Source: Microglena sp. YARC (taxonomy: Eukaryota > Chlorophyta > Chlorophyceae > Chlamydomonadales > Chlamydomonadaceae). From it: a stretch of 64,000 nt of DNA. The notes beneath the pieces are model-generated. The model had not been told where the DNA came from, did not search any database, and saw nothing but the letters and a program-made list of their open reading frames with translations. Below, piece by piece: positions 34,764 through 44,500 of the stretch. The stretch lies in contig JAJSRW010000075.1 of NCBI GenBank assembly GCA_022414725.1, positions 1-64,000 of the forward strand, in the 5' to 3' direction. A program made the translations under genes and the position numbers. The first letter of the stretch is position 1. Each line of letters starts with the position of its first letter.

Positions 34764-34940
34764 TAGGGAACGGCAACTAATATGAGTGTTTGAAAAACTA
34801 ATATTAACTAATATTATTATACTGTCACAATAATATTAGTTTTTCAAAAAAAATCGAAATTCTGGTGAGACGGCTCGTCCGACTAATATTATATAGTATT
34901 ATTTATTCACTAATATAATATAACATAGCGCCGTTCCCTA
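34764..34940 (+). mobile_element. hAT-like MITE, TAGGGAACGGC family, copy 2
   Basis: Starts TAGGGAACGGCAACTAAT and ends CATAGCGCCGTTCCCTA. The interior shares ATTCTGGTGAGACGGCTCGT and the TAATATTAG blocks with copies 1 and 3. It abuts the preceding MITE, whose right end is identical to this one's, so the pair may have exchanged ends. Confidence 0.65.
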
Positions 34941-35002
34941 CTACCCTGCTTCCTCTAGGGGAGATACCGACCCTAGACCAAACGAACATCCACCACTACC
35001 TC

Positions 35003-35340
35003 TGTTGACCACGGAATCACCACGACCTCAACCCCACCATTACCCTGCTATTGACCACGAAATCACCACGACCTCAACCCCACCATTACCCTGCTATTGA
35101 CCACGAAATCACCACGACCTCAACCCCACCATTACTCTGATGCTGACCACGAAATCACCACTACCTCAACCCCACCATTACCCTGCTATTGACCACGAAA
35201 TCACCACTACCTCAACCCCACCATTACCCTGCTATTGACCACGAAATCACCACGACCTCAACCCCACCATTACCCTGCTATTGACCACGAAATCACCACG
35301 ACCTCAACCCCACCATTACCCTGCTATTGACCACGAAATC
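35003..35340. repeat. 46-bp tandem repeat
   Basis: About seven to eight copies of a 46-bp unit starting TTGACCACGAAATCACCACG (35051 and 35097 show the period). The downstream open frame (35281-35517) continues from the repeat and is not recognised. Confidence 0.9.
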
Positions 35341-35589
35341 TGTAACACAGATGTAAACCTATCTAGAGGAGATAGAAGTCTGTTCAATTATTCATCCTTG
35401 CTTTTGGATTCTATTGATGGGCTGACAAGCAGAGTTATTCAGGACTTGCGGGCGGACCTACATGAATCCGTTGAGCTGGATCTGGTTATTTGGTATCTGG
35501 CTCAGCTGTGTAGCTGAGTAGGTGACAGGCTGTCCCGAGTCTTTTGAGCATTCATACATCCAAGGGCTGATGAAACCAACTTCCTTGTT

Positions 35590-35810
35590 TTTGGCAGAGC
35601 CCCCTCTTCAAGGGGGCGGGAGCCCCCAAGGTTACCCATTTATCCGTCCGTCCGATCGACCGAACGACTGTCTGACCGTGATGAAGCCTGACACGTCAGC
35701 CGACGGTCTCGTAACCAACTTGCTTCCGTTGCCACCTGTCGCTCCCTCGCGAACACTCTCCGCCAATTCTTATTGTCGCAGGCGACGCTGCTTAGAACTT
35801 GTTTCAGTTC
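35590..35810 (+). repeat. Dispersed repeat D2, copy 1
   Basis: Contains the hairpin CCCCCTCTTCAAGGGGG followed by GCGGGAGCCCCC, then CCGTCCGTCCGATCGACCGA, CCTGACACGTCAGCC and GTTGCCACCTGTCGCTCC. Other copies lie at 37250 (+) and 56290 (-). Confidence 0.75.
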
Positions 35811-35864
35811 TGACTAGGACGTGTGTGTTTTTAGGAGTTGTCCTGCGTTGCAAACGATAAGATG

Positions 35865-36185
35865 GGTCCGTTGCGTCGTAGATGCAGCTTCAGTGGGTTG
35901 GCTGCATCGCAGGACGCAGGCTATGGGTCGGTTATGGGTTGGTTGCACCTCAGGACGCAGGCTATGCTGGTTCGGTTGTGTCTCGGGATGCATGCTGTAA
36001 AATTGGTTGCATTTCAGGATGCAGGCTATGAAATTGGTTGTGTCTCATGACGCAGGCTATACATTTGGTTGTGTCTCAGGATGTAGGCTATGAAATTGTT
36101 AGCGTCTTAGGATGCAGGCTATACAATTGGTTGCGTCTCGGAACGCAGGCTATACAATTGGTTGCGTTTCAGGACGCAGAGCTGG
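35865..36185. repeat. Hairpin minisatellite, GTTGCGTC...GACGCAGG type
   Basis: About nine units of about 31 bp, e.g. GGTTGCGTCTCAGGACGCAG + GCTATACAATT; each core can fold on itself (TGCGTC against GACGCA). The same unit builds the large array at 56680-58830. Confidence 0.85.
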
Positions 36186-36225
36186 GGGTCTTCCCCCGTG
36201 TCCTCCTGAACTACTTGGATATTAT

Positions 36226-36405
36226 TAAGGAACGGCAACCAATGTTAGTGTTTAACTCATATTAATATAGTGTCACACAGGTTTCAAAATAATATTAAAT
36301 TTTCAAATAAATTCAAAATTCTGGTGAGATGGCTCGTCTGACTTATATCATATAATATTGTATAATATTATATATTAACTAATATTATATAACATAGCCA
36401 ACCCC
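36226..36405 (+). mobile_element. hAT-like MITE, TAGGGAACGGC family, copy 3
   Basis: Diverged copy: TAAGGAACGGCAACC start, ATTCTGGTGAGATGGCTCGT core, and TATATAACATAGCCAACCCC end. No clear target duplication. Confidence 0.6.
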
Positions 36406-37199
36406 GAGGGGGGGGCAGGAATATAGTTGGCTGACCGCACGTTCGGAAGTTGTTATTTTGACCCCTGGGGACCCCCCCCCTCTCCCCCTTTGAGACCTCA
36501 TATCTAGACACTAGACAGTATTACATAGTGAAAATAGTGAGCATCATCTCGTCAAGGCCTTTCCAACCATACAACAAAAAATACAAATATCAAGTTTGGA
36601 CAAAGTTATTTAGGTTCTAGTATTTTTATAACTTTCTTGGGCGCTCAGCAGTCGTCCGCGCCCTAGGAGGAGATCACTAAGGTATTAAAACGACTGAAGG
36701 CGTTATGTATCTGTCTTTTTATCTTTATCATCATCATTATCATGGCTTGATCTACTCAACTAGTATTCTGGAGCCTGATGGTCTGCACGGGTGGTGTGGT
36801 GTGTGTTTTGGGGTGGGGGGTGGGGAGGGAGGGGGGGGGAAGGTGTGTGTGTGGGGGGTGGGGTGGGGTGGGGGGGCTCGAGTGCTCGACCCCAGGCTCG
36901 ACTGCTTTAGAAACCTCGTAGGGGACCGGAATTCAGAACGCGTTGCGCGCGCGCCTTTTCCCGCCCAACTGCCGCTCGTGCCAAGCTGGGCGCGAAGGTC
37001 TGGGTGACGTCCAGCCTGGCGTCCAGCCTGGATGTACCTTCCAGGAGATCCACCAATTACACCCTCGGTGTCACTAACTAACGACTTCAGATTTGTACTC
37101 CTCTCGTCGAGAGGAGTACAAGCCCTTCTACGTGTCGAGAGGAGTACGAGCCCTTCTACGTGAATCACGTAAAAAACACTTAGCCTAGAGACCCCTAAG
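36406..37199. other. Non-repetitive sequence, no gene recognised
   Basis: Mixed sequence with a G-rich block at about 36800-36880, a GC-rich stretch with GCGCGCGCG at 36940-36960, and a short duplicated GAGAGGAGTACAAGCCCTTC/GAGAGGAGTACGAGCCCTTC pair near 37111 and 37137. Short open frames only. Confidence 0.5.
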
Positions 37200-37249
37200 T
37201 TACGTGCCAGGCACTGCCAGCAAGTAACTTCAAGATCCCCATCTACGCT

Positions 37250-37475
37250 TTTGACGGAGCCCCCCCTCCTGGGGGGCGGGAGCCCTCAGATTCACCCCTT
37301 TGTCCGACCGACCTACCGACCGGAAAAAAGAAGCCTGACATGTCAGCCAACTGTCTCATAACTAACTGGCTTCGGTCAGCTCCAGTCCGTTGCCACCTGT
37401 CGTTCCGTAGCAACCACTCTTACACTGAACGCGATTTTTCTGCGTCGCTTGCGACGCTATATAGGACTTGTCCAC
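37250..37475 (+). repeat. Dispersed repeat D2, copy 2
   Basis: Hairpin-like GAGCCCCCCCTCCTGGGGGG, then GCGGGAGCCCTCAGA, CCTGACATGTCAGCCAACTG and GTTGCCACCTGTCGTTCC; colinear with 35590-35810. Confidence 0.75.
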
Positions 37476-37476
37476 G

Positions 37477-38275
37477 TTACTTCAAGATCCCCATCTACGT
37501 TTTTCTCATAACCCAAAATGGCAAAACGTAGTACCCCAAACCCTGATAACAGTTATAACTGCCTATAACTACTGATTTACCAAATAATCAAACCAAACCA
37601 AAGCTAGGCAGGGCCAGGAGTGTGGTGTAATAGATTTATAGTGTCTATACTAACTTTCCTGGCGACCCAAACTTATTTGCAGCCACTGCCAGCAAGTAAC
37701 TTTAAAATCTCCATCTACGTTTTCACCTTACTTTAAGATCCCCTCCTACGTTTTATACGAAACCCAAAATGGCAAAGCGTAGTTCCCCAAACCCTGAAAA
37801 CAGTTATAAGTGCCTATTACAACTGATATACAAAATAATCAAACCAAACCAAAGCTAGACATGTGGTGTTTATACTACCTTTCCTGAAGGTTTCCACGTT
37901 ACTTTAAGATCCCCACCTACGTTTTTCACGAAACCCAAAATGGCAAAACGTAGTACCCAAAAACCTGAAAACAATTTTACCTGCCTATAACGACTGATAT
38001 ACCAAATAAATAAAGAATCAAACCAAGCCCTAAGCCAGACATGTGGTGTTTAATAACCTTTCCTGCAGATTTCCACGTTACTTTAAGATCCCCACCTGCG
38101 TTTTTCACTAAACCCAAAATGGCAAAATGTAGTGCCCAAAAACCTGAAAACAGTTTTAACTGCCTATAGCGACTGATTGACCAAATAATCTAACTAAGCT
38201 CAAACTAGGTAGGGCCATGAGTAGGGTGTAATGGACTTATAGTGTCTATACTAACTTTCCTGGAGACCCAAAGTT
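37477..38275. repeat. About 180-bp tandem repeat
   Basis: Four to five imperfect copies of a unit with TTACTTTAAGATCCCC, AACCCAAAATGGCAAAACGT, ACAGTTATAACTGCCTATAA and ACCAAATAATCAAACCAA (about 37477, 37731, 37898, 38080); another fragment sits at 38617-38760. Confidence 0.8.
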
Positions 38276-38281
38276 TCCTTT

Positions 38282-38330
38282 TAGCCTATTTGGCCTACCC
38301 CTGGACTGTAACATACATATTACATACTCC
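38282..38330 (+). mobile_element. LINE family B tail fragment
   Basis: TTTAGCCTATTTGGCCTACC followed by CCTGGACTGTAACATACAT is identical to the end of the LINE fragment at 63455-63900; no coding part. Confidence 0.5.
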
Positions 38331-38378
38331 TGCACGGCCCTGCAAGCAAAATTCTTACTGAGGCCTCTTTAGCGATTA

Positions 38379-38569
38379 CAATGGTCTAGTGGTAGACCAG
38401 ATTGCTAAGGAACGAAGAGTCGGGGGTTCGACTCCCCCTTCGGTCGCTCTTGGCGTTGCAGGTCGTCGTCATCCGCGATGGTAGCTTGTCCAGTTGAGGT
38501 AGGAGACCGCTCCCCACCCGCGAACGACGGGCTCCCTTAACACCACGCCCCACCAGGCGTTATCATTAC
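38379..38569 (+). mobile_element. tRNA-derived SINE, copy 2
   Basis: Best preserved copy: A box TGGTCTAGTGG (38382-38392), B box GGTTCGACTCC, then the body with GATGGTAGCTTGTCCAGTTG and CACGCCCCACCAGGCG, ending TTATCATTAC. Transcription by RNA polymerase III is expected from the boxes. Confidence 0.85.
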
Positions 38570-38789
38570 GTCTTCCTGAGGCCGGAATCTGAATGAATTT
38601 ATGCCTTCGGCATGTAACCCAAAATGGCAAAGCGTAGTACTCAAAAACCTGACAACAGTTATAACTGCCTTTAACGACTGATTTACCAAACAATCAAACC
38701 AAGCCCAAACTAGGCAGGGCCAGGAGTAGGGTGTAATGGACTAATGGACTACAATACTTCCTGAGGCCGGAATCTGAATGTATTTTACC

Positions 38790-39108
38790 TAATTTTATTA
38801 ATACAAGCAATTTTAACAACACAAGTAATTTAATAAAACAAATTATTTTAATACCACCATTAATTTTAACAACGCAAGTTATTTTAATAACACAAACAAT
38901 TTTAATAGCACAAACAATTTAATAACACAAGTAATTTTAATTACACAAGTTATTTTAATAATATAAGTAATTTTAAAACACAAGTAATTTTGAAAGCGCA
39001 AGTAAAATAATTTCTGCAGCAGGAGTCGCAACAAGGGCTTCAAATGTGGGCAGCCTGAACCTACACACACACACCACAAACACACACACACCATATACCC
39101 CCCCCCCC

Positions 39109-39200
<92 letters not shown>

Positions 39201-39215
39201 AATGCACCGACATGA
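38790..39215. repeat. AT-rich minisatellite and CA microsatellite
   Basis: Irregular ~17-20-bp units (AACACAAGTAATTTTAATA) at 38790-39005, and ACACAC tract with a short C run at 39060-39205. The cysteine/valine frame on the other strand is a by-product. Confidence 0.85.
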
Positions 39216-39434
39216 GATGATATTTTACAGAGAAGACCAGATAATATACCCCAACCCCCAAAACTCGTATTTATTTTGAAGTTGGGTAAGGAATTTCGCC
39301 CCAGGAGATGGGTCTCCCGACACAATCCAGCAACACCAAGGATTCAGTTCGCATGGCGGTGCCACTCCTACAAAATATTAGGCGCATTTAGGCGTCCTGA
39401 ACAACCCTGGTGGAAGACCCCTAACCTTGCAGAG

Positions 39435-39548
39435 CTTAAACTTGAACTTGGTTACATAGCTTCAGCCAGAAATTTGGCTGCTCGCCCTCTTCAGCAGTAA
39501 AAACTTATTACCAGGAAAATGTAAACTCGAACAAATCACTTTTTGTTT
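39435..39548 (+). mobile_element. Short retro-like element (E114) with 12-bp target duplication
   Basis: A 114-bp non-coding segment is flanked by AACCTTGCAGAG at 39423-39434 and 39549-39560, a perfect 12-bp direct repeat. It starts CTTAAACTTGAACTTGG and ends CAAATCACTTTTTGTTT. Its first ~65 bases are the same sequence as half of the 124-bp satellite unit (GGTTACATAGCTTCAGCCAG and TTGGCTGCTCGCC). Other copies are at 40764-40870 (+) and 54045-54165 (-). I see no internal polymerase III B box, so its class is open. Confidence 0.7.
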
Positions 39549-39739
39549 AACCTTGCAGAGACTAGCACCACCAAGGATTCAGGAAGAGAGAATTGGTTGC
39601 ACGTCAATGAATGCGTTGATTGGATGCATGTAGAGGGGTGGGAGGGTATGCATTGGCTGTGGTTGACATTGCAGGCACCATCACGCTTGTGCATAGAATG
39701 CGTTGATTGGATGCATGTGTGCACACTGGCTGAGCTGGT

Positions 39740-40235
39740 CCTCCGTCACAGATGCAACGTCGAAGGATCCGTTGCGTCGCAGACGCAACGTGGGGTGTGG
39801 GGTGGCTGGGGGGTCCGTTGACCAGAAGGAAGGATCCGCAGCGTTGCATGACACAGGCTATGGCGCTATGCGTCTCAGACAGCGCCATAAGCAGCAGGGC
39901 TGGGGGTCCTCCTTAAGTACCCTGTTCCGTACCTCTTCAAGGCGGCAGGTCTGAGTCAGTGCAAGGTATGACTCCAGGGTACTTCAAACGGACCCCAGGG
40001 GTTGCGTCCTGAGACGCACCCTAATTCGGTAGGTTGCAACCTGGGACGCAGTCATATCTTTAGGCTGCGTCCTACTGTCATCAGAACCCGTAGCCCACGG
40101 AAATGGAGTGGTGGTGGGCCAACTTAACTGATGGGTGAGACGCAACCAACATCCTGAACCTGCGTCTGGGACGCAACGGACCCTCCCCATGTTGCGTCCT
40201 GCGACGCAGGACGCTGCGTCCTGCACTACCCTGTA
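39740..40235 (+). repeat. Composite dispersed repeat D3, copy 1
   Basis: Carries GTTGCGTC/GACGCAAC hairpins (a perfect 8-bp stem with a 3-base loop at about 39769-39787), GGTCCGTTGACCAGAAGGAA, CAGCGCCATAAGCAGCAGGG and CTCTTCAAGGCGGCAGGT. The reverse complement at 54180-54640 holds the same order of blocks. Confidence 0.65.
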
Positions 40236-40246
40236 TGACTCACGAG

Positions 40247-40741
40247 TAGGGCTGTCAAGCTTTATATCGCACGGTATTTATTTTACCGTGTACCGTACGA
40301 TATATCGTACGGTATTTTTGGGATTACCGTACGATATATAGTGTTTACCGTACGATTTATCGTATTTAATCATATCCTGTGGTCCTGTGGTCTACGAAAA
40401 TATCTTCCACTCGGCAGGTCGGCGGTTCGATTCTCGTCAGGAGCACCGGAGTCTGGGCCAGGGAATTTAGTATACCGTCTTGTACCGCACGATATATCAC
40501 GATATATCGTTCGGTAACAGACCACGATATTACCGTGTTTTTCTATCTCCCTCAGTATTGGTTCATTTGACTTGATTTTAAGTGTATGGACGTGTAAACG
40601 GTATTTCCTGTTATATCCCCTTGGTCTTATACTGATTTTCCCCAAAAAGGGTACAAAAATATCGTACGGTATCGATACCGTACGATATTTCACGATATAT
40701 TGTACGGTAATTGAAAATACCGTACGGTATTGACAGCCCTA
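40247..40741. mobile_element. 495-bp non-autonomous hAT element carrying a tRNA-like segment
   Basis: Perfect 12-bp terminal inverted repeats TAGGGCTGTCAA/TTGACAGCCCTA and a perfect 8-bp target duplication CTCACGAG (40239-40246 and 40742-40749). The interior has many copies of the near-palindrome TACCGTACGATATATCGTAC. No transposase frame; a transposase in trans would be required. A tRNA-like segment lies at about 40381-40447. Confidence 0.85.
40381..40447 (+). other. tRNA-like segment inside the hAT element
   Basis: GGTCCTG at the start can pair with CAGGAGC at the end (6 of 7), and GGTTCGATTCT is a near-perfect B box. The D and anticodon arms do not fold convincingly, so I treat it as a tRNA-derived relic, not a gene. 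Confidence 0.4.
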
Positions 40742-40763
40742 CTCACGAGGCATAGCGAGTCAT

Positions 40764-40870
40764 AACTTGAACTTAAACTTGGTTACATAGCTTCCGCCAG
40801 CAAAGCTATGCCGCCTTCCGCAATAAAAAAAACAAAATTACCAGGAAAGTGTAAACGCGAACAAATATAA
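40764..40870 (+). mobile_element. E114-like element, copy 2
   Basis: AACTTAAACTTGGTTACATA, GCTTCCGCCAGCAAAGC and ATTACCAGGAAAGTGTAAAC follow the same order as 39435-39548, with changes in the middle. No clear duplication at the ends. Confidence 0.6.
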
Positions 40871-40894
40871 CCCACGAGCGAGGTACCCCACCAA

Positions 40895-41420
40895 GCCGAA
40901 GACCCGTCGCTTGATAGACAACCCTTCGGGTGATGACCCACACCATCGCCCCCACAGCCCCATCCACCCATCCCACCGTCAGATAATCCTGTCTCCTACG
41001 CCCATCGTATCACCTGCCACCGCCGTGCTTTGGAATCTGCTACTGTTCATTCCTCCACTCCGCCCTCCTCTACCACTACCTTCCGCCCCCCGTAACCCCA
41101 CCCCGTATCCCCACCCCCCCGGCGTTGTCCGAGGACCCCTTTGGACTGCTTCCTTGATTCACGCCGACTTGGCGTACTGCTTTTCTTGTCTTAATCCATG
41201 AGAGAGCCCATCGAGCCGAAGACCCCTTCGCTTGATCGACAGGACGCTTTGTGTCTTGACTTATGGCTCATGCTCCCCCCCCCCCCCCCACCCACCCACC
41301 CACCCACCCACCCCACCCCACCCCACACACACATACACACGCCTCCATCCTCACACACGAACACCCACCCCACCCCCACACCCTGCTGCCCTTTTATGTG
41401 TATGCCGTAACGATGTGATG
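40895..41420. repeat. Dispersed repeat D4, copy 1, with CCCACC tract
   Basis: Blocks GCCCCATCCACCCATCCC, ACCGTCAGATAATCC and CACCCTGCTGCCCTT recur in order at 61995-62215. AGCCGAAGACCC-TCGCTTGAT occurs twice (40894 and 41206). Lies directly upstream of the secreted-protein gene and may include its promoter. Confidence 0.55.
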
Positions 41421-41571
41421 CTGCCTGCCACATCCACAAGCATCCTTCCAAGGCATCGAACTTTCAAAACACGAACAACTTGCATTCATTGACGATGAAA
41501 GCACCTATGTGCTTGCTAATAGTTATTTTCTCTCACTTCTTCCATAGGTGGTGACCCTGAAGAGCACAACA

Positions 41572-44500
41572 ATGACAACAGCCTTAAGGCGGCACATGGC
41601 AGCCTTACCAGCTGTCGTGATTGGACTCCTGTTGTGCCTTGGTGCCAGCCTACTCCCCCAAGCATACTCTCAAGAGGTTGATGAATGTCGTTCATCCAAT
41701 AATCAGTGCAAGCTCACTCCTAGTGGCTGTGGGCCACCCCCAGTTGCCATTCCCCTACCCATTTACGCCAATGACTTCGGTGTGTCCCAGTTCAATATCA
41801 CATTGCTGAATGGATACGGATGGTACTTTGACACTCTGCAGCTCCACCGCAGAGACAGATCCAGTGGCAGCATTACCTTAGTCACTAACTTCGGCACTGT
41901 CATGAACAACAGAGCGCTGACAGGCACCAAGTTGAACCTCAAAATGGACGTACTGCCTGGAGGGAACTTCAATCCAGGAGAGGAGCTCATCTTCGCCATC
42001 TCTGTGTGTAGGCAGGGGCCGAAAGACGAGGAGGGCTGTCTTGCAGCAAAGGGCCTGACTAAGTGTACGGGTTCAGGATGCAACACCCCCTCCACCTGTG
42101 GTCCTGGCTGCACCATGATCAGTGACATTGGCACATGCACTGGATGTGGAACCTGCGGCAGAGATTACATTACATTACATTACATTACATGTTAAAGTCT
42201 ACTTGACACCGCGAGGGTGTATGAGACTCTGTGCTTTAAACAAAAAGAAAAAGCACCCACAAAGCAAAAAACCCCATTACATCAGGGGTGTGTCGAGGAC
42301 AAACAAACCAAACTCCCAACCACCGTTTTGGTGGCGTAGGTATTAAACCCCTTAGAGCAGGACCCAGATCTCAACCACTTACAGTGGCGAAGGTAAGAAG
42401 CTAACAAATGAGAAGTCTCAAGAAGAAAAAAAAGGGACAATAAATTACGGTGCCACTAAGCAGTCCAGGGCTTCCTGTCTTGCTCTTCTACAAGTAGAAA
42501 GATAGTCGGCTAGGTTGCTCCAAAAAGACTTAGTGCCATTTCCATTCATAAAGGTTCTGAATGTGGAATAGCAGAATTCCACATTCCATACGGTTAAGTC
42601 GGTATCCTCATGGACATGCCTATAAATATCTGTAAACAGATTCTGGTAGCGGAGGCGAATATCATTATAAAAAGGGCACTCAAACATATGCATTTCATCC
42701 TCAGTTTTTTGGAACCCACACATTTGACAGTGTCTCATTGAGCGAGGGATGTGTGCTCTATCCACCACCCTCATTCTTTCTGTGTTCAGCCAATGGGAAC
42801 CCATTCTAAACTGTGCTATAGAACGAATCTGATCCTGCTTATGTAAGGCGGATGTAAAAGGAATCAAGCCATTCTCATCATTGCTGTTGGCTGCGAACCA
42901 TTTTTGGTATCGGAGGCGTTTAAAGCCAACCCTTCTCTCATCAGGGATGTCTCTAACTGCATTGGTGTCACTTGGGTACTTAAACCTCCATGACTCAAAA
43001 ACTTCAGACATAATACCTTCGACATCGACAGCCTCCAAAATGTTGATGTTTTTACTGGATCCTAGCTTGTGGAGAGCACAACGCAAGTCATGAACCCAGC
43101 CAGTGTTGGAGTCAAAAGATTCCTCAAGAGCCATTCCAATGAGATCCTCAGGTTCTTTATGTATGGTCTTGTTCCAGAAGCGCAAAGCTTGTTTAAGCCA
43201 AGCAAAACACAACGGGGTTCTACCCAGCTCTTCCATGATAATATTAGATGTAGTAGATTGGCAAACACCCAACATTTGTTTAAGTATACCTCTGAACTTG
43301 GTCAATGCCGGGTAAAAAGTGGTATCCTTGATACATCCCGTGATACGTGGTTCAGTGGTAACCCAGCAAACAACAGAGATTTAGTAACCCACGTCAACGT
43401 CGTCGATGATGGAAAGCCTACTGTGTACATGGGCTTTGAGGACTGTCGACCACCTTCTGATAACTGCGGCGATATTTGCTATGAGGACTTCCAATTCCAG
43501 TTGGACTTCATCAACAATGAGTCCATCACTCCATGCCCAAACTTGAATTGTAATGATGATGACCCCTGCACTAATGACCAGTGTGAATGGGATTACAAAA
43601 CTGGTCAAGCAAGCTGTTCACACCCACCGAATGAGGCTGTCATCCCCCGCCACCCCTCCCTCCCTCTCCCTCCCCCCCTCCCTCTCCTACACCCCCTCCC
43701 CCCCCTCCTCCGCCCCCCCTCCCAGCCCTCCACCTCCACCCCCTCCCAGCCTCCACCCCTCCTCCCCCACCCCTCCCAGCCCTCCACCCCTCCTCCTCCT
43801 CCCCTCCCAGCCCTCCACCCCTCCTCCACCCCCTCCTCCTCCGCCTTCTCCTTTCCCTCCTTACGATCCTTTCCCTCCTTTCACACCTGACCCTCCATCC
43901 GATCATTTCCCTCCTTTCACACCTGACCCTCCATTCGAACATTTTCCCTCCATTTGATCCTTTCCCTCCTTTCACACCCGACCCTCCATTCGAACCTTTC
44001 CCTCCATTCGAACCTTTCCCTCCATTCACTCCTGAACCTCCGTTCGAACCTTTCCCTCCTGACCTTCCCGGCCCTCCTCCCCCCCCCCTCCTCCCCCACC
44101 CCCTCCTCCTCCACCCCCTCCCAGCCCTCCACCCCACCTCCTCCACCCCTCCTAGCCCTCCCAGCCTCCTCCTCCTCCCCTCCTAGCCCACCAACCCCTC
44201 TCTCCACCCCCCTCCGCCTCCCCCCTCCGCCTCCCGCCCCTCCACCCCTCCTCCTCCACCCCTCCCAGTCCCCCCAACCCCTCCTCCTCCACCCCCTCCC
44301 AGCCCACCACCCCCTCCTCCTCCACCCCCTCCAGCCCTCTACCCCCTCCCAGCCCTCCCCTCCACCCCCTCCAAGCCCTCCACCCCCTCCTCCTCCACCC
44401 CCTCCCCCTCCACCCCTCCTCCTCCACCCCCTCCCAGCCCACCACCCCTCCGCCCCCGCCCCTCCACCCCCTCCTCCTCCTCCCCTCCCAGCCCCCCACC

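Noticed and set aside
38379..38450. True tRNA gene
   Set aside because: A and B boxes are good, but there is no acceptor stem and the sequence is repeated with the same long non-tRNA body; it is a SINE.
43069..43373. Plus-strand reading through the LINE into the secreted-protein gene as a single native exon
   Set aside because: The plus-strand frame over 43069-43373 is antisense to the LINE zinc-knuckle frame, and target duplications mark the true borders.
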